DNA of 64,000 bases from Rhizobium sp. CC-YZS058. Its GTDB lineage: Bacteria > Pseudomonadota > Alphaproteobacteria > Rhizobiales > Rhizobiaceae. Shown piece by piece: positions 25,984-35,587 of the stretch (positions within the stretch are counted from its first letter, which is position 1; each line of letters begins with the position of its first letter). Below the pieces are notes generated by a model. That model searched no databases. It was not told the origin of the DNA and saw only the letters and a program-made list of their open reading frames with translations. The DNA is taken from positions 1,080,001 through 1,144,000 of the forward strand of contig NZ_JAYESJ010000001.1 in NCBI RefSeq assembly GCF_034720595.1, written 5' to 3'. Both the position numbers and the translations under genes were made by a program.

Positions 25984-26721
25984 ATGGCTGATTTTCGCAA
26001 TCTCCGCACGCAGGCCGCAGCCGGCCGGGCGGGCGCCGCGATCGATGAAGGCCTTCGCAGCTACATGCTGCGCGTCTACAACCTGATGGCGCTCGGCCTC
26101 GCCATCACCGGCGTCGCCGCCTTCGGCGCGTTCCAGCTGGCTTTTAACAATGGTGAACTGACCGCGTTCGGCCAGGCGATTTATGTAAGCCCGCTCAAAT
26201 GGGTAGTCATGCTGGCGCCGCTGGCGATGGTGTTCTTCCTGAGCTTCCGCATTCACAAGATGAGCGTGGCGGCCGCGCAGACCACCTTCTGGATCTATGC
26301 CGGCCTGATGGGCCTGTCGCTCTCCTCGATCTTCCTGGTCTATACCGGCCAGAGCATCGTGCAGACCTTCTTCGTGACCGCCGCCTCCTTCGGCGCGCTG
26401 TCGCTGTTCGGCTACACGACGAAGCGTGATCTCTCGGCCATGGGCTCGTTCCTGGTCATGGGCCTGTTCGGCCTGATCATCGCCTCGCTGGTCAATCTGT
26501 TCCTGCAGTCATCGGCCGTCACCTTCGCCATCTCGGCGATCGGCGTGCTGATCTTTGCGGGCCTGACCGCCTGGGATACGCAGCGCATCAAGGAAATGTA
26601 TTTCGAAAGCGATGGCGTGGAAACCGCCGGCCGCAAGGCGATCATGGGCGCGCTGACGCTCTATCTCGACTTCGTCAACCTCTTCCTGTTCCTGCTGCGC
26701 TTCCTCGGCAACCGCAACTGA
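25984..26721 (+). CDS. Bax inhibitor-1/YccA family membrane protein
   Basis: The 245-residue inner-membrane protein has seven hydrophobic segments and the family ending LTLYLDFVNLFLFLLRFLG. The conserved Asp in TAWDTQRIKEMY (near residue 200) belongs to the BI-1 pH-sensing di-aspartyl region. In bacteria such proteins are linked to membrane-protein quality control or calcium leak. The start at 25984 follows GAAAGGGAAACC. The frame extends upstream but without a better site. A strong terminator follows, so it is probably monocistronic. Confidence 0.92.
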   Translation: MADFRNLRTQAAAGRAGAAIDEGLRSYMLRVYNLMALGLAITGVAAFGAFQLAFNNGELTAFGQAIYVSPLKWVVMLAPLAMVFFLSFRIHKMSVAAAQTTFWIYAGLMGLSLSSIFLVYTGQSIVQTFFVTAASFGALSLFGYTTKRDLSAMGSFLVMGLFGLIIASLVNLFLQSSAVTFAISAIGVLIFAGLTAWDTQRIKEMYFESDGVETAGRKAIMGALTLYLDFVNLFLFLLRFLGNRN

Positions 26722-26762
26722 TCGACCAGGCATCCGGGCTCCGGCTGGATGGAAAACTTCGG

Positions 26763-26785
26763 AAAGGCGGCTTCGGCCGCCTTTT
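26763..26785 (+). terminator. Terminator of the Bax-inhibitor-1 gene
   Basis: A perfect 9-bp stem (AAAGGCGGC at 26763-26771, GCCGCCTTT at 26776-26784) closes on a TTCG tetraloop and ends in a short T run. It starts 42 bases after the stop. Confidence 0.85.
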
Positions 26786-26891
26786 CTCGTTTCAGCCAGT
26801 CCTGCGCAGACCCGCGGGCGCATCGGCTTGATTGGCTGACGAGAGTGTGGGAGAGGGACGACGCTTCTCAGGCCTGTCCAAGGACCATCTC

Positions 26892-27452
26892 ATGCCCGCC
26901 TTTACCCTGCGCGACGCCACGCTTGCCGATCTCCCCGCCATCACCGCCATCTACAGGGAGTCCGTGCTGAATGGCGTGGCGACCTATGAGATCGCCGTGC
27001 CGGACGAGGCGGAGATGACCAATCGCTTCTCCACCGTCACCGGGCTTGGCTATCCCTATACGGTGGCCGTAGACGAAGCGGGTCTGGTGCTCGGCTATGC
27101 CTATGCCTCCGCCTTCCGCCTGCGCAGCGCCTATCGCTTCCTGGTCGAGGATTCGATCTATCTTTCGCCGGACGCACGGGGCAAGGGCATCGGCCGCGTC
27201 CTGCTCGACGATCTTATCCGCCGTTGCACGGCGCTCGGCTTCCGTCAGATGGTGGCGGTGATCGGTGGCGCGCATCCAGCCTCGATCGGCGTTCATCGCG
27301 CCGCCGGCTTCGCGCTGTGCGGCACCATGCCGGGAACGGGCCTCAAATTCGGCCGCTGGCTGGACACGACGATCATGCAGCTGGCGCTTGGCGAGGGAAA
27401 CACGACCATTCCCGAGCCCGATGTCTATCCGGATACGCTCTATCGCAGCTGA
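26892..27452 (+). CDS. GNAT acetyltransferase, phosphinothricin acetyltransferase-like
   Basis: The 186-residue protein resembles the Pat/Bar/YncA group: IRDAT-type opening (LRDATLADLPAITAIYRESV), YAYASAFRLRSAYRFLVEDS, and the acetyl-CoA loop LSPDARGKGIGRVLLDDLI around residues 96-115. Such proteins acetylate phosphinothricin or methionine derivatives; the real substrate here is unknown. The start at 26892 is supported by AAGGA. An imperfect 11-bp hairpin at 27489-27512 follows and may end the transcript before the mutasome genes. Confidence 0.87.
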   Translation: MPAFTLRDATLADLPAITAIYRESVLNGVATYEIAVPDEAEMTNRFSTVTGLGYPYTVAVDEAGLVLGYAYASAFRLRSAYRFLVEDSIYLSPDARGKGIGRVLLDDLIRRCTALGFRQMVAVIGGAHPASIGVHRAAGFALCGTMPGTGLKFGRWLDTTIMQLALGEGNTTIPEPDVYPDTLYRS

Positions 27453-27630
27453 CGGGATCGTCCCCGCCTTTCCATCACCATGCCATCGCTCTCTCCCTTA
27501 GAAGGAAGAGAGGTCCTGTTTGCACGAGATCTGCAAGCAACGCCGTCCTGCGCTGGAAGGACCGCCAACGCATGGTTGAAAGAGGAAAAAGTTCCTATGC
27601 TTCATGGAAAAGAGTCTTCTCCAAGGCGCG

Positions 27631-27677
27631 TTGACTCTTTCTTCAGCTTCTGGAATCAATAAGAACATAAAGTGAAC
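27631..27677 (+). promoter_or_regulatory. LexA (SOS) box and promoter of the imuA-imuB-dnaE2 cassette
   Basis: GAACATAAAGTGAAC at 27663-27677 is an exact GAAC-N7-GAAC direct repeat, the alphaproteobacterial LexA site. It ends 22 bases before the imuA ATG. A TTGACT at 27631-27636 is a good -35, with the -10 probably in the AATCAAT stretch around 27654-27660. The box lies just downstream of the -10, consistent with repression by LexA until DNA damage. Confidence 0.88.
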
Positions 27678-27699
27678 ACGCAGACAGGAGCTGACCGCC

Positions 27700-28698
27700 A
27701 TGGCTGAAAAGGCTGTGCCGCGGGAGACGGTGCGCGCCTTGCGCGATGCCATCGCCCGACTGGAGAGAGGCACCGGAACGCGCGCCACTGAGCGGGCCGG
27801 CGAGGAGGCGGGCTTTGGCCGCCCGCCGCTGGATCCGGCTGCCACCGTGCTGCGCGAAGAGGGCATCAGCAAGGCAAGGGCCGAGCCGGTTCTGCCGATC
27901 GGCGTTCCTGCGCTCGACGAGGCGCTGGCGGGAGGCCTGCCCCTGCGCGGCATGACGGAGATCCGCGTCAGCGAAACCCGCGATGCGGGCGCCGGTATCG
28001 GCTTCACCCTGGCGCTCGCCGCGCTCTGCCAGGCCCGCCGGCGCGAGGGCGGCGAGCTCGGTCCGGTTCTCTGGATCGCTGAAGGCATGGCGCTGAAGGA
28101 AGCCGGGGCTCCCTATGGCGTCGGGCTTGCCGGCCATGGGCTCGATCTGTCGCGGGCACTGATCTCCGGTCCGAGAAGCCTCAAGGAGGCGCTGTGGATC
28201 GCCGAGGCTGCGCTCAACTTTTCGGTCTTTGCGGCCGTGGTTCTCGAAATGCGCGGCAATCCCGCCGCTCTCGGTTTTCAGGAAAGCCGGCGGCTGCAGG
28301 TGCGCGCGCGCGCCGGCAGCGTGCCGCTGCTGCTCGTGCGTCAGGCGGGGGAGGAGGAAGCGAGCGGCGCGCTCTTTCGCCTGGCCGTTCTGCCCGCGCC
28401 GGCCGCTGCCCGCCTTCTGCCCGATGGTCGCCCGCTGGCCGGCAGCATCGGCAACCCGGTCTTCCATGTTGTCGCGGAAAAAAGCCGCGCCTTCGCCCCT
28501 GTCGACGCCTATCTGGAATGGAGTGCTCATGAGCGCCGCTTCTATCCCCTCGCACCGCTTGGCAGCCTCGCCCCGGTCGACGCACAGCCTGTTTCGCCCG
28601 GCGCAGCGCATCCTGTCGCTCCACTTTCCGCATCTGCCGACGGATCGGATCGCGCGGGCGCGCTGGGGGCGGTCGTGGCTTTCAAGCGGGCGTCCTGA
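27700..28698 (+). CDS. imuA: ImuA, SOS mutasome accessory protein
   Basis: The 332-residue protein is the RecA/SulA-related first member of the alphaproteobacterial imuA-imuB-dnaE2 cassette, which carries out damage-induced mutagenesis. The core from about residue 63 (LPIGVPALDEALAGGLPLRG) matches the ImuA fold; the RecA-type Walker A is not conserved. The start at 27700 follows CAGGAGCTGACC. The last 56 codons overlap the start of imuB in another frame by 170 bp. It is controlled by the LexA box immediately upstream. Confidence 0.9.
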   Translation: MAEKAVPRETVRALRDAIARLERGTGTRATERAGEEAGFGRPPLDPAATVLREEGISKARAEPVLPIGVPALDEALAGGLPLRGMTEIRVSETRDAGAGIGFTLALAALCQARRREGGELGPVLWIAEGMALKEAGAPYGVGLAGHGLDLSRALISGPRSLKEALWIAEAALNFSVFAAVVLEMRGNPAALGFQESRRLQVRARAGSVPLLLVRQAGEEEASGALFRLAVLPAPAAARLLPDGRPLAGSIGNPVFHVVAEKSRAFAPVDAYLEWSAHERRFYPLAPLGSLAPVDAQPVSPGAAHPVAPLSASADGSDRAGALGAVVAFKRAS

Positions 28699-30247
28699 CC
28701 ATCCGCCGATCGTCTTTTCCGCCAAGGAGAACAATGCCATGCGCATTGTCGCGCTCGATGGCCACGCCGAAAGCCTGAAGCTTGCCCGCGGCCAAGGCAT
28801 TGCCGAGGCCCGCGCCATGCATCCCGATCTGGAGGTGCTGCCGGCCGATCCGCTTGCCGATGCCGCCTTCCTGAACGCGCTTGCCGACTGGTGCGACCGC
28901 TATACGCCGCTGATCGCGCTCGACGGCACGGATGGGCTGCATCTCGATATTACCGGCTGCGCCCATCTCCACCGCGGTGAGCAGGCGCTGATCGACGATG
29001 TGCTGGCCCGGCTCTTCGAGCTCGGCGTGGAAACCCGCGGCGCGATCGCCTCTTCCGCGGCGCTCGCCGGCGCCCTGGCCCGCCAGGGGAGGCAGGGGGT
29101 GGTGGCGCCGGGGGAGGAAGAGGCCGCGCTGGCGCCCTTGCCGGTTGCGGCCCTTCGTCTGCCCCAGCCCACCGTTGATCTTCTCGTCCGCCTCGGCCTC
29201 ACCCATGCCGCCGATCTCCTGCAGGCGCCGCGCGCCGCGCTTGCCCGCCGCTTCGGTCCCGTGCCCATTCTCCGGCTCGACCAGGCGCTGGGGCTCGACG
29301 AGGAGCCGCTCTCGCCGCGCCGGCCGGTCGCCAGCCTGTCGGTGGAGCGGCGGCTGGCCGAGCCGGTCTCCAGCGAGGAGGATATTCTGGGCCTGGCGCT
29401 GAAGCTCGCCGAAGGGCTGAGGACGCGGCTCGAGGAGCGGGCCGAGGGGGGGCGCCTGTTCGAGCTCCTGCTCTTTCGCGTGGATGGCAAGGTCTTCCGG
29501 CTGAAGGCCGGCACCTCGACGCCGCTGCGCGATCCACCGCGCATCGCCGCGCTCTATCGCGAGCGGCTGGCCGCCGTGCATGATGCGCTGGATGCCGGTT
29601 TCGGCTTCGAGATGCTGCGGCTCTGTGTGGTCAAGGCCGAGGCCTTTGCCGCCGTCCAGGACGATTTTTCCGGCCGGCCGGACCAGGGGCGCTCGCTTGC
29701 CGATTTCGCCGATCGCGTCATGGCCCGTTTCGGAGCGGACAGCCTCCTGGTCAGCGTGCCCGTCGCCAGCCATGTGCCGGAGCGCGCCGCGCCGATCCGG
29801 CCGCTCGGAGACTGGCTGGCAGAGTTGGGCCAGCCGGTTGCCCGGGCGCTCGGTGGCGCCGCCGCGCCGCGCCGGGATCTCTCCGCCTTCCTGCCGGCCG
29901 GGCGCAGCCTGCCGTCCGACGATTGTCCGGCCTGGCCGATCGAGAGCCTGCCGGTGCGGCCGCTGCGCCTGCTCAAGCATCCAGAACCGGTCGAGGTGCA
30001 TGCGGCCCATGTGCCGGATGGGCCGCCGGAGCGCTTTTCCTGGCGGCGCGCCGTTTACCGCGTGACGCGGGCGGAAGGGCCGGAGCGGATCGCCGCCGAA
30101 TGGTGGATCGATGGCGAGGCGGCGCCGACGCGCGATTATTTCCGCATCGAGGACGAGGCCGGCCGGCGGTTCTGGATGTTCCGCAACGGATTGTTCGGGC
30201 GCGAATGCGCCCATCCCGGCTGGTTCATGCACGGCATCTTCGCATGA
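28529..30247 (+). CDS. imuB: ImuB, Y-family polymerase-like protein without catalytic residues
   Basis: The 572-residue protein is the hub of the mutasome, thought to join DnaE2 to the sliding clamp. It follows the Y-family fold ([15 protein letters not shown] at the N-terminus; [14 protein letters not shown] near residue 130), but the catalytic acidic residues are gone: the usual Asp of the first motif is absent and the SIDE-type pair reads GT. This is the ImuB hallmark. The only ATG before the conserved N-terminus is at 28529, with GGAG upstream, and it lies inside imuA. The gene ends overlapping dnaE2 by four bases (ATGA). Confidence 0.9.
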   Translation: MSAASIPSHRLAASPRSTHSLFRPAQRILSLHFPHLPTDRIARARWGRSWLSSGRPDHPPIVFSAKENNAMRIVALDGHAESLKLARGQGIAEARAMHPDLEVLPADPLADAAFLNALADWCDRYTPLIALDGTDGLHLDITGCAHLHRGEQALIDDVLARLFELGVETRGAIASSAALAGALARQGRQGVVAPGEEEAALAPLPVAALRLPQPTVDLLVRLGLTHAADLLQAPRAALARRFGPVPILRLDQALGLDEEPLSPRRPVASLSVERRLAEPVSSEEDILGLALKLAEGLRTRLEERAEGGRLFELLLFRVDGKVFRLKAGTSTPLRDPPRIAALYRERLAAVHDALDAGFGFEMLRLCVVKAEAFAAVQDDFSGRPDQGRSLADFADRVMARFGADSLLVSVPVASHVPERAAPIRPLGDWLAELGQPVARALGGAAAPRRDLSAFLPAGRSLPSDDCPAWPIESLPVRPLRLLKHPEPVEVHAAHVPDGPPERFSWRRAVYRVTRAEGPERIAAEWWIDGEAAPTRDYFRIEDEAGRRFWMFRNGLFGRECAHPGWFMHGIFA

Positions 30248-33200
30248 GCCCGGCGCCCGACCCGCTTTTCTACGAAGTCGGGGTGCGCACGCATTTCTCC
30301 TTTCTCGAAGGGGCGTCGAGCGCGGAGGAACTGGTGGTCTCCGCCAAGATGCTCGGCATTGCCGGGCTCGGCATCGCCGATCGCAACACGCTGGCCGGCG
30401 TCGTGCGCGGCCATGCCAAGGCCGGCTTCGAGCGCAGCCGCTACCAGCCGGGCGCCCGGCTGGTCTTTGCCGATGGTACGCCGGATATTCTCGCCTATCC
30501 GCGCAACCGCGCCGGCTGGGCCCATCTCTGCCGCCTGCTCAGCGCCGGCAATCTGCGCAGCGACAAGGGCAGCTGCACGCTGTTTCTGGACGATCTTCTG
30601 GAGTGGCAGGCGGATCTGCAGCTGATCCTGGTTCCCGGCCCGGCCCCGATCGACTGGGCGGCGCTGAAAGCCTGCCTGGCAAGGCTGAAGGCGGCGGCGG
30701 GCGACCGGCTCTATCTCGCGCTCGTGCCGCGCTATGACGGGTTCGACCGGCTGCATCTGGAAAGCCTGATGACGCTTGCGCGCGACTTCGGCCTGCGCCC
30801 CATCGCCACCAATGACGTGCTCTATCATGAGCCCGGCCGCCGGCCGCTGGCCGATGTGGTCACCGCCATTCGCGAGCATGTGACGGTGGCGCAAGCGGGC
30901 CTGCGGCTTGCCGCCAATGCCGAGCGTTTCCTGAAGAGCCCGGCGGAAATGGCGCGGCTCTTTCGCGATTGTCCCGAGGCGCTCGCCAATACCCGCCTGT
31001 TCTTCAAGGGGCTGCGCTTCTCGCTCGACGAGCTCAAGCACAATTATCCCGACGAGACCGGCCCCGGCGAAACCCCGGCCGAGGCGCTGAAGCGCCGCGT
31101 GCGGGAAGGGGCGGCCGTGCGCTATCCCGACGGCGTGCCGGAGAAGGTGGAGCAGCAGCTCGCCTACGAGCTGGAGCTGATCCACGAAAAGCAATACGAG
31201 CCCTATTTCCTCACCGTCGATCGCATGGTCGCCTTTGCGCGCAGCAAGGGTATTCTCTGCCAGGGGCGCGGCTCGGCCGCCAATTCCTCCGTCTGCTTCT
31301 GCCTGGGCGTCACCGAGGTGGATCCGATCAAGTTCACCCTTCTCTTCGACCGCTTCCTCTCGCGCGACCGCGACGAGCCGCCCGATATCGACATCGATTT
31401 CGAACATGCCCGGCGCGAGGAGGTGATCCAGTTCCTCTACCGCACCTATACGAAGGAGCATGCGGGGCTGGCGGCGGCCGTCATCAGCTATCGCGCCCGC
31501 TCGGCGGGCCGCGAGGTGGCCAAGGCCTTCGGCTTTTCCGAGGACGTGCAGGCAGCCCTTGCCGGCTCGATCTGGGGCTGGTGGACTTCAGGGTTCACGG
31601 AGGACCAGGCCAAGGCCGCCGGGCTCGACCTTGCCGATCCCACCGTCTCGCGCCTCTTCACCTATGCCGGCATGCTGATGGATTATCCGCGCCATCTGTC
31701 CCAGCATGTCGGCGGCTTCGTCATCACCCGCGACCGGCTGGACGAGATCGTGCCGATCATGCCGACCGCCATGCCCGATCGCTACATGATCGAATGGAAC
31801 AAGGACGATCTCGACGTCCTCAACATCCTGAAGGTCGACGTGCTGGCGCTCGGCATGCTGACGGCGCTCGCCAAGGCCTTCACCCTGCTCGAGACCCATT
31901 ACGGCAAGCAGAAGGTGCTGCGGGAGATCTTCGAAACCGAGGATCCGAAGGTCTACGACATGATCTGCCGCGCCGATACGATCGGCGTCTTCCAGATCGA
32001 GAGCCGGGCGCAGATGAGCATGTTGCCGCGTCTCCGGCCGCGAAAATTCTACGACCTCGTCATCGAGGTGGCGATCGTGCGGCCGGGACCGATCCAGGGC
32101 GACATGGTCCACCCCTATCTCAAGCGCCGCGAGGCGTTCCTGCGCCATGGGGTCGAGCCGGATTACGCAAAGCCGGAGCTGAAAAGCGTGCTGGAGCGCA
32201 CGCTCGGCGTGCCGCTGTTCCAGGAACAGGCCATGCAGATCGCCATCACCGCCGCCCATTTCACCCCCGCCGAGGCCGACAAGCTGCGCCGCGCCATGGC
32301 AACCTTCCGGCGCACGGGGCAGGTGGCCAATTTTGAGCTGCGGATGATCGAGGGCATGGTGGAGAACGGCTATGAGCGGGAGTTCGCCCAGCGCTGCTTC
32401 AACCAGATCAAGGGGTTCGGCGAATATGGCTTTCCCGAAAGCCATGCCGCTTCCTTCGCGCTGCTCGTCTATGCCTCCTCCTGGTTCAAGACCTTCTATC
32501 CCGATATCTTCTGCGCAGCGCTCCTCAATGCCCAGCCGATGGGCTTCTATGCGCCGGCCCAGCTGGTGCGCGATGCGCGCGAGCACGGGGTCGAGGTGCT
32601 GCCCGTCGATATCAATCATTCCGATTGGGAAACGCTGCTGGAAGCCGGGCAGGCCTTCGACAGGAGGCGGATCGACCCGCGTCACCGCGCCATGCAGGAT
32701 GTGATCCTGACCGAGCGCAGCGTCCGGCTCGGCTTTCGAATCGTCAAGGGCCTGCGGGAAACCGACATGGCGGTGCTGACCGCCCGCCGCGGGGCCGGCT
32801 ATCGCTCGGTGCATGATCTCTGGGTCCGCTCCGGCCTCAGCCGCGCGGTGCTGGAGCGGCTGGCCGATGCCGATGCCTTCCGCTCGATCGGGCTCGACCG
32901 GCGCCGGGCGCTCTGGGCGGTCAAGGCGCTGGACGAGAAAGGGGCGGCCGAGCGGCTGCCGCTCTTTGCCGGGGTCGAGGAGGATCTGATCGCCGATCCC
33001 GCCGTGGCCCTGCCGGAAATGCCGCCCGGCGAGCAGGTGGTGCATGATTACCGGGCGCTGACCCTGTCGCTGAAAGCCCATCCGGTGTCCTTCATGCGCG
33101 AGGTCTTCGCCCGTGCCGGCGTCGTCACCACCCGGGCCCTTTTGGAAACCCGGCCGGGCCGGCGCGTCACCGTTGCCGGCCTCGTGCTGGTGCGCCAGCG

Positions 33201-33747
33201 GCCGGGCACGGCGCAGGGCGTGATCTTCATGACGCTCGAGGACGAAACCGGTGTCGCCAATGTCATCGTCTGGAAAACCGTCTTCGCGCAATACCGGCCG
33301 GTGGTCATGGGCGCGCGTCTGGTCAAGGTCACCGGCCGCCTGCAGAGCCAGAGCGGCGTCATCCATGTGATCGCCGAGCGGATCGAGGACATGACCGCGG
33401 CGCTCGGCCTGCTGAAGGGCGAGGAACGGCGCTTTGCGGTCAACGAGCGGGCCGACGAGGTGCTGCGGCCGATGATCGACCAGCGCCAGAAACAGGCGCA
33501 GGCTGCGCGCCAGGCTGCGCGCGAGGTCTCCGCCGCCGGAGCCGGGCAGACGGAGCCGGATCGGGACCAGGCGAAATCGAACGAGGCGAAATCGAGCGAG
33601 GTGGGGGCGAGCGAGGCGCTGGCCCGCAAGGCTGCCGCCTCCAGCTTCGGCACGCCGCGCCAGAGCGACCGGGCGCTGCCGGAACCCTCGCTCTTCGATC
33701 AGGCGGAAACCGCCCGCGTCATGCCCAAGGGGCGCAATTTCCACTGA
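30244..33747 (+). CDS. dnaE2: Error-prone DNA polymerase DnaE2
   Basis: The 1167-residue C-family polymerase performs translesion synthesis under SOS control. An N-terminal PHP domain starts at [17 protein letters not shown]. The catalytic palm contains [19 protein letters not shown] with the metal-binding Asp residues. [11 protein letters not shown], a helix-hairpin-helix region and a C-terminal OB fold (about 985-1060, [19 protein letters not shown]) follow. The final 90 residues are a low-complexity Ala/Ser/Glu/Lys tail that looks longer than in typical DnaE2. Four-base overlap with imuB implies coupled translation. Confidence 0.95.
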   Translation: MSPAPDPLFYEVGVRTHFSFLEGASSAEELVVSAKMLGIAGLGIADRNTLAGVVRGHAKAGFERSRYQPGARLVFADGTPDILAYPRNRAGWAHLCRLLSAGNLRSDKGSCTLFLDDLLEWQADLQLILVPGPAPIDWAALKACLARLKAAAGDRLYLALVPRYDGFDRLHLESLMTLARDFGLRPIATNDVLYHEPGRRPLADVVTAIREHVTVAQAGLRLAANAERFLKSPAEMARLFRDCPEALANTRLFFKGLRFSLDELKHNYPDETGPGETPAEALKRRVREGAAVRYPDGVPEKVEQQLAYELELIHEKQYEPYFLTVDRMVAFARSKGILCQGRGSAANSSVCFCLGVTEVDPIKFTLLFDRFLSRDRDEPPDIDIDFEHARREEVIQFLYRTYTKEHAGLAAAVISYRARSAGREVAKAFGFSEDVQAALAGSIWGWWTSGFTEDQAKAAGLDLADPTVSRLFTYAGMLMDYPRHLSQHVGGFVITRDRLDEIVPIMPTAMPDRYMIEWNKDDLDVLNILKVDVLALGMLTALAKAFTLLETHYGKQKVLREIFETEDPKVYDMICRADTIGVFQIESRAQMSMLPRLRPRKFYDLVIEVAIVRPGPIQGDMVHPYLKRREAFLRHGVEPDYAKPELKSVLERTLGVPLFQEQAMQIAITAAHFTPAEADKLRRAMATFRRTGQVANFELRMIEGMVENGYEREFAQRCFNQIKGFGEYGFPESHAASFALLVYASSWFKTFYPDIFCAALLNAQPMGFYAPAQLVRDAREHGVEVLPVDINHSDWETLLEAGQAFDRRRIDPRHRAMQDVILTERSVRLGFRIVKGLRETDMAVLTARRGAGYRSVHDLWVRSGLSRAVLERLADADAFRSIGLDRRRALWAVKALDEKGAAERLPLFAGVEEDLIADPAVALPEMPPGEQVVHDYRALTLSLKAHPVSFMREVFARAGVVTTRALLETRPGRRVTVAGLVLVRQRPGTAQGVIFMTLEDETGVANVIVWKTVFAQYRPVVMGARLVKVTGRLQSQSGVIHVIAERIEDMTAALGLLKGEERRFAVNERADEVLRPMIDQRQKQAQAARQAAREVSAAGAGQTEPDRDQAKSNEAKSSEVGASEALARKAAASSFGTPRQSDRALPEPSLFDQAETARVMPKGRNFH

Positions 33748-33851
33748 GGCGAGAGGACGCCGGCAACGCCGCCGCCGCCATCTGCCGGCCGGGGAGGCTG
33801 GAACCTCAAAAACCTGGCGAATAGTTGAACGGATCGCTCCGCTTTTGTTTC

Positions 33852-33881
33852 TTGACAAGGAATGTCCGCTTTTGGTTTAAT
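33852..33881 (+). promoter_or_regulatory. Promoter of bfd-bfr
   Basis: TTGACA (33852-33857) and TTTAAT (33876-33881) are 18 bases apart, 38 bases upstream of the bfd ATG. The -35 overlaps TGA-N9-TCC, one base short of the TGA-N9-TCA RirA consensus. Iron control is plausible but not shown. Confidence 0.55.
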
Positions 33882-33918
33882 CCCTGCATATCCTTCATCG
33901 CATACGGGCTCGACGGCC

Positions 33919-34230
33919 ATGCTGGTTTGCAGCTGCAACTTCATTTCGGAAAAAGAGATCGTGGACACGATCACGGCCCTCCTGGACGAGGACTGTTGGC
34001 AACTGATCGTGCCGGCCAAGGTCTATCACGCCATGCAGAAGCGCGGCCGCTGCTGCGGTTGCTTCCCGAATGTCGTCGACATCATCATCCGCACCACCGA
34101 AAAATATCATGCCGCGACGCACTCGACGGATGACAAGATTGTTGCCTATATTAGCCGCCTGAAAGAATTCCACGAGGAAAACAGGAGAGCGGAACTTGAA
34201 AGGCGACATCAAGGTCATCGAGCGGCTTAA
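33919..34230 (+). CDS. bfd: Bacterioferritin-associated ferredoxin-like [2Fe-2S] protein
   Basis: This small protein is expected to pass electrons to bacterioferritin for iron release. The 103 residues contain the BFD-like [2Fe-2S] cysteines: Cys4 and Cys6 in MLVCSC, and Cys45 and Cys48 in RCCGCFP. The C-terminal 35 residues are charged and longer than in the 64-residue E. coli protein. The start at 33919 (MLVCSC) fits the family. The last 35 bases overlap the bfr gene, so the two are cotranslated. Confidence 0.9.
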   Translation: MLVCSCNFISEKEIVDTITALLDEDCWQLIVPAKVYHAMQKRGRCCGCFPNVVDIIIRTTEKYHAATHSTDDKIVAYISRLKEFHEENRRAELERRHQGHRAA

Positions 34231-34696
34231 CGAAGCTCTGTATCTGGAGCTTGGAGCGGTCAACCAATACTGGCTGCACTACCGTCTTTTGGAAGACTGG
34301 GGTTACACGTTGCTTGCCAACAAGGAACGGGCCGAGTCGATCGAAGAGATGCATCATGCGGACCGCATCATCGCCCGCATCATCTTCCTGGACGGACATC
34401 CGAACCTGCAGACCGTCGGTCCGCTGCGCATCGGGCAGAATGTCAAGGAAGTGCTAGAGGCCGACCTGGCCGGCGAATATGACGCCCGCAGTTCCTACAA
34501 GATCTCCCGCGACGTCTGTCACGCGGCCGGCGACTATGTGTCGATGAAGCTGTTCGAGGATCTGCTGACCGACGAGGAAGGCCATATCGACTTCCTGGAA
34601 ACCCAGCTGCAGCTCTTCAATTCGATCGGCGCCGAAAAATACGGCCAACTCAACGCCGCCTCCGCCGACAAGGCCGAAGCGCCGTCGAAGGATTGA
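34196..34696 (+). CDS. bfr: Bacterioferritin
   Basis: The 166-residue subunit belongs to the 24-mer heme-containing iron store. All ferroxidase ligands are in place: Glu18, Glu51, His54, Glu94, Glu127 and His130. The heme ligand Met52 lies in IEEMHHAD. The start codon is TTG at 34196, inside bfd, with AGGAGA about nine bases upstream. The start is decided by the conserved [15 protein letters not shown] opening. The overlap with bfd suggests fixed expression of the store and its reductase partner. A strong intrinsic terminator is not evident downstream. Confidence 0.96.
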   Translation: MKGDIKVIERLNEALYLELGAVNQYWLHYRLLEDWGYTLLANKERAESIEEMHHADRIIARIIFLDGHPNLQTVGPLRIGQNVKEVLEADLAGEYDARSSYKISRDVCHAAGDYVSMKLFEDLLTDEEGHIDFLETQLQLFNSIGAEKYGQLNAASADKAEAPSKD

Positions 34697-34841
34697 GCAC
34701 GGGCAATCGGAGAGGCAGCGCCCCTGTCTCTCCGAACGTCGTACCGCGCTGATAGACGGGATTTAAGTGGTTTGTCGCAAGATCTCGTCGGCACGACGCC
34801 GAGCGGATCCGTTCGGACGACACGAGATACAGTCGACCCTC

Positions 34842-34856
34842 TGTCAGTTTCTGACA
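34842..34856. promoter_or_regulatory. Palindrome upstream of the RTX gene
   Basis: TGTCAGTTTCTGACA is a perfect 6-bp inverted repeat with a 3-base centre. It lies 74 bases before the RTX gene start in an otherwise gene-free gap (34697-34929). The size and symmetry suit a dimeric transcription factor site; the factor is not identified. Confidence 0.4.
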
Positions 34857-34890
34857 TTTCAAGCATGCATCGATCTGGCGCCAGTATCCT

Positions 34891-34916
34891 TAAGATGGTA
34901 AGCTATTACTATCTTA
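34891..34916. promoter_or_regulatory. Palindrome abutting the RTX ribosome binding site
   Basis: TAAGATGGTAA (34891-34901) and TTACTATCTTA (34906-34916) form an 11-bp inverted repeat with one mismatch and a 4-base loop. It ends directly against the GAGGAGG ribosome site (34917-34923). It is AT-rich, unlike its surroundings. It could be an operator covering the promoter -10 (TAAGAT) or an mRNA hairpin controlling access to the ribosome site. Confidence 0.55.
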
Positions 34917-34929
34917 GAGGAGGGTGGTC

Positions 34930-35421
34930 ATGGCCAAGATTACAGGGACAGCGAAGGACAATAGACTCGAGGGATCGAAGAACAACGACCTGATTTCCGG
35001 CGGCGGGGGCAATGACAGGATCTCCGGCCATCAGGGCGACGATGTCATCGGAGGCGACGCCGGCAATGATCGCATCGGCGGCGGTCAGGGCCATGACATT
35101 TTGACGGGCGGAGCCGGTAAGGACATCTTCGTCTTCCGCAGCTTTGCATCGAAGGACAGCGACCATGTCACCGACTTCACAGCCAAAACGGACAAGCTGC
35201 AGTTCGACTCTCTGATCTTCAAGCTTGAGATCGGCAAGCTGGACCCCGACGCCTTTTTCGCCGGCACGAAAGCGCGCGATGCCGAGGACCGTTTTGTGTA
35301 TGATCAGAAGACCGGCAGGCTCTATTTCGACGACGACGGAACCGGCGCCCATGCCCAGAAGCTGGTGGCTATTCTCGACAACCACGCCAAACTGTCGGTG
35401 GGTGATTTCATCATCAGCTAG
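34930..35421 (+). CDS. Small RTX calcium-binding repeat protein
   Basis: The 163-residue protein has five consecutive RTX-type nonapeptides in residues 23-68 (GGGGNDRIS, GHQGDDVIG, GDAGNDRIG, GGQGHDILT, GGAGKDIFV), which bind calcium in a beta-roll. A serralysin-like C-terminal region follows (DKLQFDSLIF, RLYFDDDGTGAHAQKLVAIL). It lacks an N-terminal signal peptide, so export by a type I system through the C-terminus is expected; no such exporter is nearby. There is no enzymatic domain. The ATG at 34930 has a very strong GAGGAGG site, preceded by a palindrome. It is isolated between bfr and leuA. Confidence 0.85.
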   Translation: MAKITGTAKDNRLEGSKNNDLISGGGGNDRISGHQGDDVIGGDAGNDRIGGGQGHDILTGGAGKDIFVFRSFASKDSDHVTDFTAKTDKLQFDSLIFKLEIGKLDPDAFFAGTKARDAEDRFVYDQKTGRLYFDDDGTGAHAQKLVAILDNHAKLSVGDFIIS

Positions 35422-35552
35422 AGCGTGTCCAGCCGAGGCTTGCTCGTCTTGGCGCCGGACAATGTGAAAAGACCGCTGGGTCCCTTACGCGCAGCGGCGC
35501 CGGGCTCATGCAGGTTGCCGCGCGATTTTCGCCCGCTACGATTGCGCGAATG

Positions 35553-35576
35553 AAGGGTCGACCTTGGCCGACCCTT
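35553..35576. terminator. Hairpin between convergent RTX gene and leuA
   Basis: AAGGGTCG (35553-35560) pairs with CGACCCTT (35569-35576) around an 8-base loop. It lies 131 bases after the RTX stop and 11 bases after the leuA stop on the opposite strand. The T content after the stem is modest, so it is a weak bidirectional candidate. Confidence 0.45.
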
Positions 35577-35587
35577 CTCTTCCGCTG

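Noticed and set aside
33853..33867. RirA box in front of bfd
   Set aside because: The element is TGA-N9-TCC, one base off the consensus; too weak to call separately, although iron control remains plausible.
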